Notes under the pieces: model-generated
Database searches by the model: none
Seen by the model: the letters and a program-made list of their open reading frames with translations, nothing else
Told to the model about the DNA's origin: nothing
Position numbers and translations under genes: made by a program
Shown: positions 25,045-32,803 of the stretch, piece after piece
Layout: every line of letters begins with the position of its first letter
Position numbering within the stretch: position 1 is the first letter of the stretch
Assembly (NCBI GenBank): GCA_013285705.1
Contig: JABDHA010000042.1
Location: 1-35,447, forward strand
Origin: Acidobacteriota bacterium
GTDB taxonomy: Bacteria > Acidobacteriota > Terriglobia > Terriglobales > Acidobacteriaceae
Reading direction: 5' to 3'
DNA: 35,447 nt

Positions 25045-26603
25045 TCACTCTTTCATTCCGGTGCTTTCTACTTTGAGATTGGGCACCTGCTCGGAGTCCC
25101 AACGGACAAGCCGATCTAGATCAGTTTCCATCTGTTTCGGATCGGCATTCTTGCCAGTAGAACCATTGGTACGGTGCAACTGCACGCGATATGCATCTGC
25201 TTAGGAGCTCACCAGCGCTTCCATTTTTGCGAACGATTTGTTCACTCCACTGTGATAAAGCCATGCCGTAGAGATGAAGCTCCTCTTTGAGATGAGGACC
25301 GACGCTTTGTCGCAGACCTGCGCGAATCCTCGAACGGAGTACAGTTTCGCCCAGGAAATTCCAATAACTGATGCCGACTGCGTTCGGCAGTGTCGCGAGT
25401 TCGAACCTTGGCAGATCCCGCAGAAAGAACTCGAAATCCTCCCCCGAGGAGCGTCACTCCGACCCACCTCCTTTGCAATCTTCTGCAGAGACTAGATTGC
25501 ATGTTGGTCTACCTCGCGCAGACGGTCAATCGGCGGTTGGACGGATCGCGTGATAACGTCGTGAATCCACTCGAAGAGTCGTAATGGAGAAATCCTGCTC
25601 TCAGAGGTAGCACACGACCATGTAACTACTTCTTGCGCGACTGCATTGAGAACCGCATCGGGTGTTTCTCCAATCGTGCGAAAAGCGTAGTCGAGCACGG
25701 TGCGTTGTTCTCCCACCTCTCCAGTCACGACTCGTAAAAGAGCTTCCAGTTCTGACGAATCTACCCTCGTCCTCAGGTCGTCCCGTTCTTCCCGATGGAG
25801 GCTGCTCTCCATGGCAGAGGTAACAGCTTCTCGCAAAGAGCCGCTTTTTCTGGCCACGGACGCGTTCCTGAGCGCCCGTGCTTCCTCAAAGCGTGGAAAT
25901 ACGTGGGAGACCGAGATCGCTCTTGATATGTTCTTCGATGTGAGAAATCGTCCGATGCAGATCTCCTTCCGCAAGCAGGTCAGCTTTGCTTAGCAGGACC
26001 AGGGCCGGAATACCAGCTTTATAGAGCAGTCGCAGCGTGCCAATATCCTCTTCACTTAAGATCGCTCCTGCATCGAATCAGCAAGAGCGCAAGATCACAG
26101 GAAGATGGCGAGCGTCTCTGCCGCACCACGTTTTGTTAAAGATCCGAGGCCAGGGGTGTCCACAAACATGATGCCTTCTCGGAGACGCGGCGAAGGCACT
26201 TCAACAATGGCGCGCACGACCTTCCTGCGGTTGCCAGGATTGCTCTGCTCTGTAACAAGTTTGGCCAACTCGTCCACGGAAACGATTGCGCTCTGACCAT
26301 CTCCAAAAGCGACAGCGGCTCCCAATTCCGGCCCGTAACGCAATTTCGTGGGCACAGCTGTAATTTGGATTGATCCCGACGGGCAGAACATCCGTGTTGA
26401 GAAGGGCGTTAAGAAGAGAGGACTTGCCGCTGCTCACACGCCCGAACAATTCGCTCACGGCGTCCTCCGGCACAGGACCGGAGCCGCGCATGTAACTCGG
26501 CTTCAGTTCATCATCTGCAAAGCTATCCACCAAATGGCACCATCGACTTTCCTCTCGAACCCAACTGAGACTGAGCCTACTTCGAGAACGGCTCTTTAAG
26601 AGT
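25045..26603 (-). pseudogene. Dynamin-like large GTPase pseudogene (several frameshifts and stops)
   Basis: Pieces in different minus-strand frames line up as one dynamin-family GTPase of about 500 residues. In order: LVDSFADDELKPSYMRGS, P-loop ELFGRVSSGKSSLLNALL with TDVLPVGINP (G1/G2), ITAVPTKLRYGPELGAAVAF, LVTEQSNPGNRRKVVR, MFVDTPGLGSLTKRGAAETL (G3 DTPG), SEEDIGTLRLLYKAGIPALV with LLSKADLLAEGDL (G4 SKAD), then helical stalk pieces ending EALVSS and DAYRVQLHRTNGSTGKNADP. Breaks: one extra base in the TTT at 26364-26366, a shift near 26095-26110, an extra base at 26075, a shift near 25902-25908, stop codons at 25492-25494 and 25201-25203, and a probable lost base in the C-run 25441-25445. 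Intact members are membrane-remodelling GTPases. With this many lesions it is clearly not expressed as one protein. Confidence 0.85.
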
Positions 26604-26657
26604 GCGGCGCAACCAGCTCTGTTACCATCCTCGAAACTTCAAATCGCAAGGAGCTTC

Positions 26658-27833
26658 ATGTCTCTAACTCTCAACCGACGCAGCTTTCTCATCGCCAGCG
26701 GGCTTACGGCCGTGGCATCGACCAAAGCCTTTGGCGCTAACGAAAGGCTACGTGTGGGAGTCATAGGCGCGGGCGGCCGCATGAAGGGCGTGCTGGACTC
26801 GGCCGACCAGAGTGGCGTGCCATTTGAGATCGTCTCCGTCTGCGATGTCTATGCTCCCCGCCGCGCCGAGATCAAGGCACGCGGCAATGCCGCCACTGCC
26901 ACTGAGCATGTCGACTACCAGGAGGTGCTCGACGACAAGACCATCGACGCAGTCTTTATCGCCACGCCAGATCACTGGCATGTCCGCATCGCCACCGCAG
27001 CGCTGGCAGCAGGAAAGGACGTCTATCTCGAAAAGCCCGTTACGCACACGCTCGAAGAGGGCGCCGTGCTGACCCGCGCGGTACGCACGAGCAACCAGAT
27101 TCTGCAGTGCGGCATGCAGCAGCGCAGCTGGACGCACTTCCGCAACGCCGTTGACCTTATACAAGGTGGTGCGCTGGGCAAGGTACCGCAGGTGCGCACC
27201 TATTGGTGGCAGAACTATGGCTTCAGCTGGGTGCCAAAGCCGGTCGATCAGTCGCAGCTGGACTGGAAGAAGTGGCTGGGCGGCGCGCCCGAGCAACCTT
27301 TTACGCTTGAGAAGTTCTTCCGCTGGCGTTGGTTCTGGAACTTCGGCGGTGGCGCCATGACCGACCTGTTTACCCACTGGATCGATGTCGTGCACTGGGC
27401 CATGAAATCCGACGAGCCTTCGACCGCCTTCATGCTCGGTGACAAGCTCATCTACCAGGAGTGGGAGTGCCCCGACACAATCCAGGCTGCCTTCCGCTAC
27501 CCGAACTTCGATGTCGTCTACGAGGGCATGATGGCGTCGTCTATCGACGACGGCGGCCTTGAATTCCGCGGTACCGAGGCAACACTGAAGATCAACCGCA
27601 GCAGCATGACCATCTGGCACGAAGGCGTGAAGGGCGACCGCAACCCGGTGCTGAAAGAAGAAAGCTTTGAGGACGGCACAATCGCTCACACACGCAACTT
27701 CTTTGACTGCATCAAGAGCCGCAAAGACCCCAACGCCCCTGTCGAGGCGGGTGTGGCCGCAGCACGCGCAGGACATATTGGTAATTATGCCTTTCACCAC
27801 GGCGGTAAGACGGCTTGGCCGCTGAAGGTTTAG
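26658..27833 (+). CDS. Tat-exported Gfo/Idh/MocA family oxidoreductase
   Basis: NAD(P)-dependent sugar-type oxidoreductase of 391 residues. A Tat signal is visible at residues 6-27 (NRRSFLIASGLTAVASTKAF). The Rossmann motif RVGVIGAGGRM (32-42) follows, then SVCDVYAPRRAEI, FIATPDHWHVRIATAAL, and the family's EKP motif in DVYLEKPVTHT near residue 120. A conserved-looking metal or substrate site is FGGGAMTDLFTHWIDVVHWA. The start has AAGGAG just upstream. It converges on a DUF1080 gene and shares a terminator with it. Exported Gfo/Idh/MocA proteins in glycan-degrading bacteria often oxidise sugars at C3, which would fit this neighbour; the substrate here is unknown. Confidence 0.92.
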   Translation: MSLTLNRRSFLIASGLTAVASTKAFGANERLRVGVIGAGGRMKGVLDSADQSGVPFEIVSVCDVYAPRRAEIKARGNAATATEHVDYQEVLDDKTIDAVFIATPDHWHVRIATAALAAGKDVYLEKPVTHTLEEGAVLTRAVRTSNQILQCGMQQRSWTHFRNAVDLIQGGALGKVPQVRTYWWQNYGFSWVPKPVDQSQLDWKKWLGGAPEQPFTLEKFFRWRWFWNFGGGAMTDLFTHWIDVVHWAMKSDEPSTAFMLGDKLIYQEWECPDTIQAAFRYPNFDVVYEGMMASSIDDGGLEFRGTEATLKINRSSMTIWHEGVKGDRNPVLKEESFEDGTIAHTRNFFDCIKSRKDPNAPVEAGVAAARAGHIGNYAFHHGGKTAWPLKV

Positions 27834-27840
27834 AAGAAAA

Positions 27841-27883
27841 TAAAAAGGCTCGCGCATCAATTGACGGTAGAGCCCTTTTATTT
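27841..27883. terminator. Bidirectional terminator between convergent genes
   Basis: GGCTC (27847-27851) pairs with GAGCC (27870-27874). An A run precedes the first arm (27842-27846) and a T run follows the second (27876-27879), so each strand ends the hairpin with a T tract. It lies between the stops of the Gfo/Idh/MocA gene and the DUF1080 gene. Confidence 0.75.
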
Positions 27884-27892
27884 GCCTGAGGT

Positions 27893-28708
27893 CTACTTCT
27901 TGTAAGTAGGATCAAACGTCAACTCACGCACCCAGATGTTACGGAAGCTGATCGGCTCGCTTTTGTCGCCGTGTGCCTGCAGCTTGATCGGCGCGCGGTC
28001 ATAGGCTTTATAGAACGGCTTGCCCACGAACAGCGTCTGTCCTTCCACCTGAAAGTGATTCAGCACCACGACGCCGTTGAAGAAGACTGTCACAAATGCC
28101 GGTGTCTCCAGCGTGCCGTCGCCGTTGAAGCGTGGCGCTGTCCATACCACGTCGTACGTCTGCCATTCGCCGGGCTTGCGCGAAGGCGTCGCCAGCGGAA
28201 TCGCCTGCTTGTAGATCGAGCCCGCCTCCCCGTTCACATAGGTCTTGTTGTTGTAGTTGTCCAGCACCTGCAGCTCATAGCCCGCATCGCCCGGCCCGGT
28301 TGAGGCCAGAAAGACGCCGCTGTTGCCGCGCGCCTGGTCCGATCCAGTGATTGTCGTCGGAATTTTCCACTCGATATGCAACTGGTAGTCCCTGAAGGTC
28401 TTCTTCGTCTCGATATTGCCAACGCCATGCTCCTTGCTCACCGTCAGCGTGCCGTCAGCCACAATCCACCGCGCAGGCGTGTGGTCCTGCGCGCTTACCC
28501 ACTCGTCCTGGTTCTTTCCATCGAAGAGAATGATGGCATCGGAAGGCGGGTCAGCGTCGGTCTTGCCGGGTGTCACGGTCGGAGGTACTGGCGCGTACAC
28601 CTCCGTATCCTGGTGCTTCATCTGAGGCTCAGCCTGTTGCGCAAAAGCAGGTACAGCAAAGGCCATTACAGTGGCGACGATAAGAGATTTCCTGGCTAGG
28701 GTTTGCAT
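27893..28708 (-). CDS. DUF1080 (3-keto-disaccharide hydrolase-like) secreted protein
   Basis: Exported protein of about 271 residues. A Sec signal peptide is clear (SLIVATVMAFAVPAFA, residues 8-23, with cleavage before QQAEP). The rest is a single concanavalin-like beta-sandwich of the DUF1080 family: ILFDGKNQDEWVS, the IEWKIP strand, GNSGVFLASTGPGDAGYELQ, VLDNYNN and ISFRNIWVREL near the C-terminus. Family members bind glycans, and some hydrolyse 3-keto-glycosides. The start is placed at the ATG 28708, just before the signal peptide; an ATG at 28729 is also possible. The frame stays open further upstream to 28924, but that part is not signal-like. It faces a Gfo/Idh/MocA oxidoreductase gene, a plausible partner. 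Confidence 0.88.
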   Translation of the reverse strand: MQTLARKSLIVATVMAFAVPAFAQQAEPQMKHQDTEVYAPVPPTVTPGKTDADPPSDAIILFDGKNQDEWVSAQDHTPARWIVADGTLTVSKEHGVGNIETKKTFRDYQLHIEWKIPTTITGSDQARGNSGVFLASTGPGDAGYELQVLDNYNNKTYVNGEAGSIYKQAIPLATPSRKPGEWQTYDVVWTAPRFNGDGTLETPAFVTVFFNGVVVLNHFQVEGQTLFVGKPFYKAYDRAPIKLQAHGDKSEPISFRNIWVRELTFDPTYKK

Positions 28709-29126
28709 AGTCACAGATGAAGATACCATCCCGCCGTGCCCCGGAGAGGTCTCTGGGATTACAGAGCGTTTGCCTTTAACAATTTGGCTGACGGTAGCTG
28801 AAGATCGAGAATCAGCTGATTCTGACTGATAGGATCGCGCATCGGCGTCGGTCACTTCATTCTGACCGTTGTCGTAAGTTGATCGAGAGACTTGCCGTGA
28901 TGCCGTGGCTCCCAAAACATTCACTCATTAAGATATTTTTCGGCATACAACCGAGTTATACTGGGGCGCTTTAGCAAGTCGACGTCAGTTGAAAGCCACC
29001 CACGCTTTTTGAGTTACGGACAATCTTTCGAAACTGATTACGGGTCTTCTTATTTTTAGCGCCACCCCAAAAGTCTTAAGTCACATAGAGAGTAGGCGCT
29101 CCGGCGGTCAGGTCTTCTCAAGCTAA

Positions 29127-29924
29127 TCATCTGTTCTGCGACAGACTCAGCGTGAATACCGTCCATTCTTGATTCGAGTCCTCGAGCCAGACGCTACCAC
29201 CGTGCTCTTCAGCGATTCGCCGAGCCAACGTGAGCCCCAGACCTGTTCCGTTGGGTTTTCCTGCGGTCACGAACGGCTCGAACAACGTTTTCCGAATAGA
29301 GGCAGGTATCCCGGGACCATTGTCCAGGATGGTGACGTAGATCCGTTCATCGACTTCCGTAAGCTGGATCTTCACCTCAGGCGCGTGAGTTGAGCGTATC
29401 GCCGCCTGGCAGGCATTGAGCAGCAAGTTATATATGGCACTTTCAAGATTTCTGGCATCGATGACGGCCTCCACTGGCGGTAACTTCCCAACTGTGATGG
29501 GCACGTTCTGCCCGTCTGGATGAAACTTCACAGACGCAACCGCTCTCTCAACCACCGAGGAAACCCCCTCACGGACAAGCGGGCTTTTTCGTCCGCTACT
29601 ACCAAATTGCAGCAATGAATCAATGCGCTCCGTCATCGCGAGCACTGTTTGTTGAATTTCGAGCAGCAGCTCAGCCCGTACACTCGCATCTATATCGTGG
29701 CGCTCGAGGAACTCGGCGTTCGCATAGATCACCGTGAGCGAGTGACGCATATCGTGAGATATCGAACATGCCATTATGCCGATTTCTGACATCCTCTCTG
29801 CCTCTATGAGTTGGCTTGGTTCACACCGCTCCGGTTCGTTTCGCAGATCCAGACCAACGCCCTTATCAAACATAAGGATATTGCCTCGGCCTAAAATCTC
29901 TGTTTTCCCAGGGTGTGTACTCAC
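29127..29924 (-). CDS. Soluble sensor histidine kinase without a visible sensor domain
   Basis: Cytoplasmic kinase of 265 residues. The H box is SISHDMRHSLTVIYANAEFL with His57. The ATP-binding domain carries N box NLESAIYNLLLNACQAAI, G1 DNGPGIPASI, F box LFEPF and G2 GTGLGLTLARRI. Only about 45 residues precede the H box, too short for a PAS or GAF domain, and there is no membrane segment, so input probably comes from a partner protein. The start is GTG at 29924 with AAGGGG upstream. No response regulator is adjacent on this strand, making it an orphan within the window. Confidence 0.9.
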   Translation of the reverse strand: MSTHPGKTEILGRGNILMFDKGVGLDLRNEPERCEPSQLIEAERMSEIGIMACSISHDMRHSLTVIYANAEFLERHDIDASVRAELLLEIQQTVLAMTERIDSLLQFGSSGRKSPLVREGVSSVVERAVASVKFHPDGQNVPITVGKLPPVEAVIDARNLESAIYNLLLNACQAAIRSTHAPEVKIQLTEVDERIYVTILDNGPGIPASIRKTLFEPFVTAGKPNGTGLGLTLARRIAEEHGGSVWLEDSNQEWTVFTLSLSQNR

Positions 29925-30227
29925 TGTTTCCCCTTGTGATCTGGAGACATAGATCGAATGACTGGCGCCTCCGACTTCGAGTGTGTGGTTCCCGGCTCGT
30001 GCGGCATACCACCGTTCGAGGTCAGGGGTTGATCGTTCTATCGTTTTTTCACTACCACTGCGTTGAAATTGTTAACTGCGTTGAATACCTGCGATCGTGC
30101 TATACGGTGGCTAGCTCAGCAGGAAGATCGGCTACAAAGCACTCTTGCAATCGTACCCATGGCTGGGCCGCCGTGAAATTCGCAGGTCTTTGTACCTATT
30201 CATGGAGAGTCCAAAACTAAAGGCTAC
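29925..30227. other. Upstream region of the soluble histidine kinase, with a direct repeat
   Basis: No gene is visible in this 303-bp gap. It contains an 11-bp direct repeat, ACTGCGTTGAA, at 30057-30067 and 30075-30085, with an 18-bp period. It probably holds the kinase promoter; no good -35/-10 pair was identified. Confidence 0.4.
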
Positions 30228-30719
30228 TTATGCGTCGTGACAACCTGTCAATGCGGAAATAGGCGGAACTATGCTAAGACGATCAATCGCATATGTTACA
30301 AGTCCTTGCACCTCAGATGGCGACAGGCCGAGAAACTTCGCAACCTCTGTTTCAGACGAACGGATGATCAATCTCAGCATGAATGCCAGGCGGGGGAGAT
30401 CGGGCAAGCTACCAATAGAACTCGGCTGAAAAAACTGGCTCTCATCTTCCTCTCTGCGCGCGTCCGACAATACAGCAATCGCCTGAGTGATGAGAACGTC
30501 TCGAGCCTGACTGTAAGCGAGTGCTGGAATGGAAGATTCAAATGCAGTTATATCGAGCTTCGCCATCGTGCGTGCGAATGTGTCTTCGACGAGTTTGCCA
30601 TCTGCTACGAGATACCAAACCAGCGTCGCGAATTCATCCAGGTGCTCGAGCAGCAGGAAGCACCATGATGCGCCTTTCGGTGATGGGGTAAATGATACGG
30701 ATGTGAATGAAGTTGCCAT
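30228..30719 (-). CDS. Sigma-factor-region-4-like small protein of unknown function
   Basis: Protein of 163 residues, mostly helical and without a signal or membrane segment. The middle (LVADGKLVEDTFARTMAKLD, then ARDVLITQAIAVL) resembles the region-2-like half of extracytoplasmic sigma factors. The end (PRLAFMLRLIIRSSETEVAK, then FLGLSPSEVQGLVTYAIDRL) has the spacing of a region-4 helix-turn-helix, but lacks the basic residues of the usual DNA-contacting helix. It could be a degenerate sigma factor or a regulator that mimics one. The ATG at 30719 has GGAG 8 nt upstream. It follows the omega-like gene by 58 bases, so they are likely co-transcribed. Confidence 0.75.
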   Translation of the reverse strand: MATSFTSVSFTPSPKGASWCFLLLEHLDEFATLVWYLVADGKLVEDTFARTMAKLDITAFESSIPALAYSQARDVLITQAIAVLSDARREEDESQFFQPSSIGSLPDLPRLAFMLRLIIRSSETEVAKFLGLSPSEVQGLVTYAIDRLSIVPPISALTGCHDA

Positions 30720-30777
30720 GGTTTTTACTCCTAGCTTCGTAAGGGGGAGGGCTGAAATCTAATTGACTGGGGGGGCG

Positions 30778-30993
30778 TCATGCAGCACGGCCTTCCGAAC
30801 TGCTGGCCGCCTCCGCAGCACGGTGGTCTGCTCCTGGTTTGGAGCAGCCGAACCACTTGAATGCGTCGTTCATCGTATCCTGCACACGTGTGTTGGGGCG
30901 GTGCAGCATGCGAGTTGCTTTCGCTATGAGCCTAGTGAGTCGATAGCGATTCGCTTCATAAGCAAGAGCCGTAAAAGTTAAGTCAGCACGCAT
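30778..30993 (-). CDS. Omega-like small protein (possible RNA polymerase omega paralogue)
   Basis: Protein of 71 residues with an excellent ribosome binding site (GGAGG, 5 nt before the ATG at 30993). Residues 1-50 read naturally (EANRYRLTRLIAKATRMLHR, then NTRVQDTMNDAFKWF). The NR-Y-x-L-(6)-K-x-x-R pattern resembles the NRF-x-L-(6)-K-x-x-R core of RNA polymerase omega, and similar small proteins are, to my memory, conserved in Terriglobia. The tail after about residue 52 is low in conservation. The plus-strand frame on top of it is a shadow. It overlaps the end of the upstream membrane-protein gene by 11 bases. Confidence 0.7.
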   Translation of the reverse strand: MRADLTFTALAYEANRYRLTRLIAKATRMLHRPNTRVQDTMNDAFKWFGCSKPGADHRAAEAASSSEGRAA

Positions 30994-31360
30994 GGTGTTC
31001 CTCCGGCGGCCCGATTTTAATTGCAGATGTTAACTTCAGGATTGATGATCTGCTGTGTGACGATGGTCGCCCTTTTTGAGGCGAGCCATTATGGGTAGCC
31101 ACGACCAGCGATTTCTGCCGCTGCGCCTGATCTCGATTTGCGTGTGTTCGTTCCTTGAGCCACGATCGCATGCTGAACGCGTATACGCCGATGCAAAACA
31201 GGTTCGCGGGAATAAAGCCAAGCTGTGACGTTCGCAATCCAATTACACAGACGATCAAGCTGTTGGCTATTGCGACAAGGAGTCCGATCCAGGATTTTCG
31301 TGCGAGCAGTATTGTCGCTAGGACGGTGAGGAAACAAGAGAGATAATCCAAATGGAACAT
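30983..31360 (-). CDS. Small membrane protein with a basic cytoplasmic tail
   Basis: Protein of 125 residues with three hydrophobic segments in the first 70 residues (YLSCFLTVLATILLARKSWI, LLVAIANSLIVCVIGL, FIPANLFCIGVYAFSMRSW). The repeated aromatic and small-residue pattern is reminiscent of PnuC- or YgjV-like proteins, but I cannot assign a family. Residues 72-125 are basic and Ser-rich and probably cytoplasmic. It overlaps the omega-like gene and lies first in the block, downstream of two inverted repeats. Function unknown. Confidence 0.65.
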   Translation of the reverse strand: MFHLDYLSCFLTVLATILLARKSWIGLLVAIANSLIVCVIGLRTSQLGFIPANLFCIGVYAFSMRSWLKERTHANRDQAQRQKSLVVATHNGSPQKGRPSSHSRSSILKLTSAIKIGPPEEHHAC

Positions 31361-31397
31361 CGCGAAAACCGAGCCTCCAATTGAAGCTTCACCCGAT

Positions 31398-31427
31398 TCA
31401 GAGAATCGATGATTCGTGATTCTCTGA
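31398..31427. promoter_or_regulatory. Perfect 10-bp inverted repeat upstream of the small membrane protein
   Basis: TCAGAGAATC (31398-31407) and GATTCTCTGA (31418-31427) are perfect arms around a 10-nt spacer, 38 bases before the minus-strand start at 31360. It could be an operator or a 5'-leader hairpin. Confidence 0.45.
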
Positions 31428-31485
31428 TCTACCTTCCGTGCTCGATACTGCTGAAGTGACTATGAAGGAAGACTCGGACGATTGC

Positions 31486-31554
31486 ATCCCCCTAAGGAAG
31501 GTATTTTCAACGCTGGCGACGGATGGGTATCGGATACCACTATTTAGGGGGGAT
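31486..31554. promoter_or_regulatory. Long inverted repeat with C5/G6 arms
   Basis: CCCCCTAA (31488-31495) is mirrored by TTAGGGGG (31544-31551). Including the flanking bases, the arms extend with a single extra G. Between them lies a short perfect palindrome GGTATC-G-GATACC (31526-31538). It sits in the gap between the DoxX-like gene and the small membrane protein, where the promoter of the minus-strand block should be. Candidate site for a regulator; no T tract supports a strong terminator. Confidence 0.45.
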
Positions 31555-31592
31555 TTAAAGCCCCGGCATGGGGACAATGTTCGCGTTCAATC

Positions 31593-32063
31593 TCAATGAA
31601 GTCCGGAATTTCCCTGAGGATCATCGACGGGTTGAACGCGGCCTTCAGGAATAATGATTTCGCGACGACCGAAGAGACGCGCATCAAGTGAAAAAGCGCC
31701 CGGGCCAAGCAAGACAAGCGCGGCGGATATCGCAGCCAGATTGAATGCAGTTAACGCACTGATGTGGTTGTTCGCTTCAGTCATCAAAGACGGCGAAACG
31801 CCCGTCATGAGATAACCAACTGTTGCCACGGCACTTGCAGCGGGTGTGAGAAAGCCGACGAAAATCGCCGCTCCAACAGCGATGGCCAGCGCTCCAACGG
31901 CCCAAGCGCTAGTCGCATGACTGTTGGGTCCAACGAGTGCGTCAATTGCGCAAATGATTGCATTGACAGCAACAGTAAGCCGCAGAAAGATGAGGCCGAT
32001 GCCTGGCCAACCCTCCGGGAAGCTGGAAAAGAGCCTTCGCAGCCGGTGCCTCCTCAGGCACAA
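31593..32063 (-). CDS. DoxX-like small membrane protein
   Basis: Inner-membrane protein of about 150 residues with four hydrophobic segments (IGLIFLRLTVAVNAIICAID, GALAIAVGAAIFVGFLTPAA, SAVATVGYLMTGV, FNLAAISAALVLLGPGAFSL), ending with SLDARLFGRREI as many DoxX-type proteins do. DoxX-like proteins take part in quinone or thiol-linked redox processes, but the role of this group is mostly unknown. There is no ATG near the N-terminus. The frame begins at a TTG (32063), whereas a perfect AGGAGG (32049-32054) lies 6 nt before a CTG at 32040-32042 that would give LRRLFSSFPEGWPG, the natural family start. Confidence 0.8.
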   Translation of the reverse strand: MCLRRHRLRRLFSSFPEGWPGIGLIFLRLTVAVNAIICAIDALVGPNSHATSAWAVGALAIAVGAAIFVGFLTPAASAVATVGYLMTGVSPSLMTEANNHISALTAFNLAAISAALVLLGPGAFSLDARLFGRREIIIPEGRVQPVDDPQGNSGLH

Positions 32064-32173
32064 AGACGCGCCAGAAAAAAGGCTAGCTTCTTTCGCTGCG
32101 AATTGGACCCCCAGAACGAGTGCTTTTTCTGTACCACTTGGAAACTCCAGGGCACTCGGAAGTGTGGGTAAAA

Positions 32174-32803
32174 CTAGAGATGTATGATCCCGCGTCTAAT
32201 TCCGACAGCAACGGCTTCGGTGCGATCGCTTGCGCCGAGTTTTTCCATGATGTGCTTGATATGTCCCTTCACCGTTTCTTCAGAGATGAAAAGGAGCGCT
32301 GCGATGTCGCTGTTGCGATTTCCCCCTGCGACCTTCTGCAGGACCTCAACCTCTCGCTTGCTCAACGTTTCATCCCCAATATGCTCGATGAGCTGAACTG
32401 CGACCTCGGGAGGGATTTGTTTCTTCCCGGCGTGCACCTTGCGAATCATATCTACGAGCTGTTTTCGGGGCATGCTTTTGAGCATGTAACCTTGCGCTCC
32501 CGCCTCCAGCGCGCGCTGAATCTCGGCGTCTCCTTCAAACGTCGTTAGCATGATCACTCGGGCATCTGCAAACTCTGTGCGAATGGCAAGCAATGCGTCG
32601 ATGCCCCCCATATCCGGCATCCGGACATCCATGAGTGTCACGTCGGGCTGATGTTCACGAAATCCCTGAATGGCTTCGTGCCCAGTTGATGCCTCTGCAA
32701 CCAATTGCATGTCAGATTCATTCCTGATGACGGTCGCAATGCCCTCCCTCATGAGAGGATGGTCGTCAACGCAGAAGACTCGAATCCTTGGGGTAGTCCT
32801 CAT
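32174..32803 (-). CDS. NarL/FixJ-type response regulator
   Basis: Two-domain regulator of 209 residues. The receiver (residues 6-125) has the acidic pair VFCVDDHPLMREG, phosphoacceptor Asp59 in VTLMDVRMPDMGG, Thr in VIMLTTFEGD and Lys in GYMLKSM. A LuxR-type helix-turn-helix follows (LSKREVEVLQKVAGGNRNSD, then LFISEETVKGHIKHIMEKLG, residues 148-190). It starts inside the last codons of the upstream sensor kinase (ATGA overlap), so the pair is translated together and is almost certainly a cognate two-component system. Targets are not known. Confidence 0.95.
   Translation of the reverse strand: MRTTPRIRVFCVDDHPLMREGIATVIRNESDMQLVAEASTGHEAIQGFREHQPDVTLMDVRMPDMGGIDALLAIRTEFADARVIMLTTFEGDAEIQRALEAGAQGYMLKSMPRKQLVDMIRKVHAGKKQIPPEVAVQLIEHIGDETLSKREVEVLQKVAGGNRNSDIAALLFISEETVKGHIKHIMEKLGASDRTEAVAVGIRRGIIHL

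Noticed and set aside
25390-25415. tRNA T-loop-like GAGTTCGAACCTTG sequence
   Set aside because: It lies within the dynamin-like remnant, reads as part of its protein sequence, and no acceptor stem or anticodon arm fits around it.
26748-27860. 370-residue open frame on the minus strand
   Set aside because: It lies opposite the Gfo/Idh/MocA gene, whose codon bias creates a long stop-free complement; the translated product has no family features.
30763-30981. 72-residue plus-strand frame over the omega-like gene
   Set aside because: The minus-strand frame has a strong ribosome binding site and a natural protein sequence; the plus-strand frame has neither.
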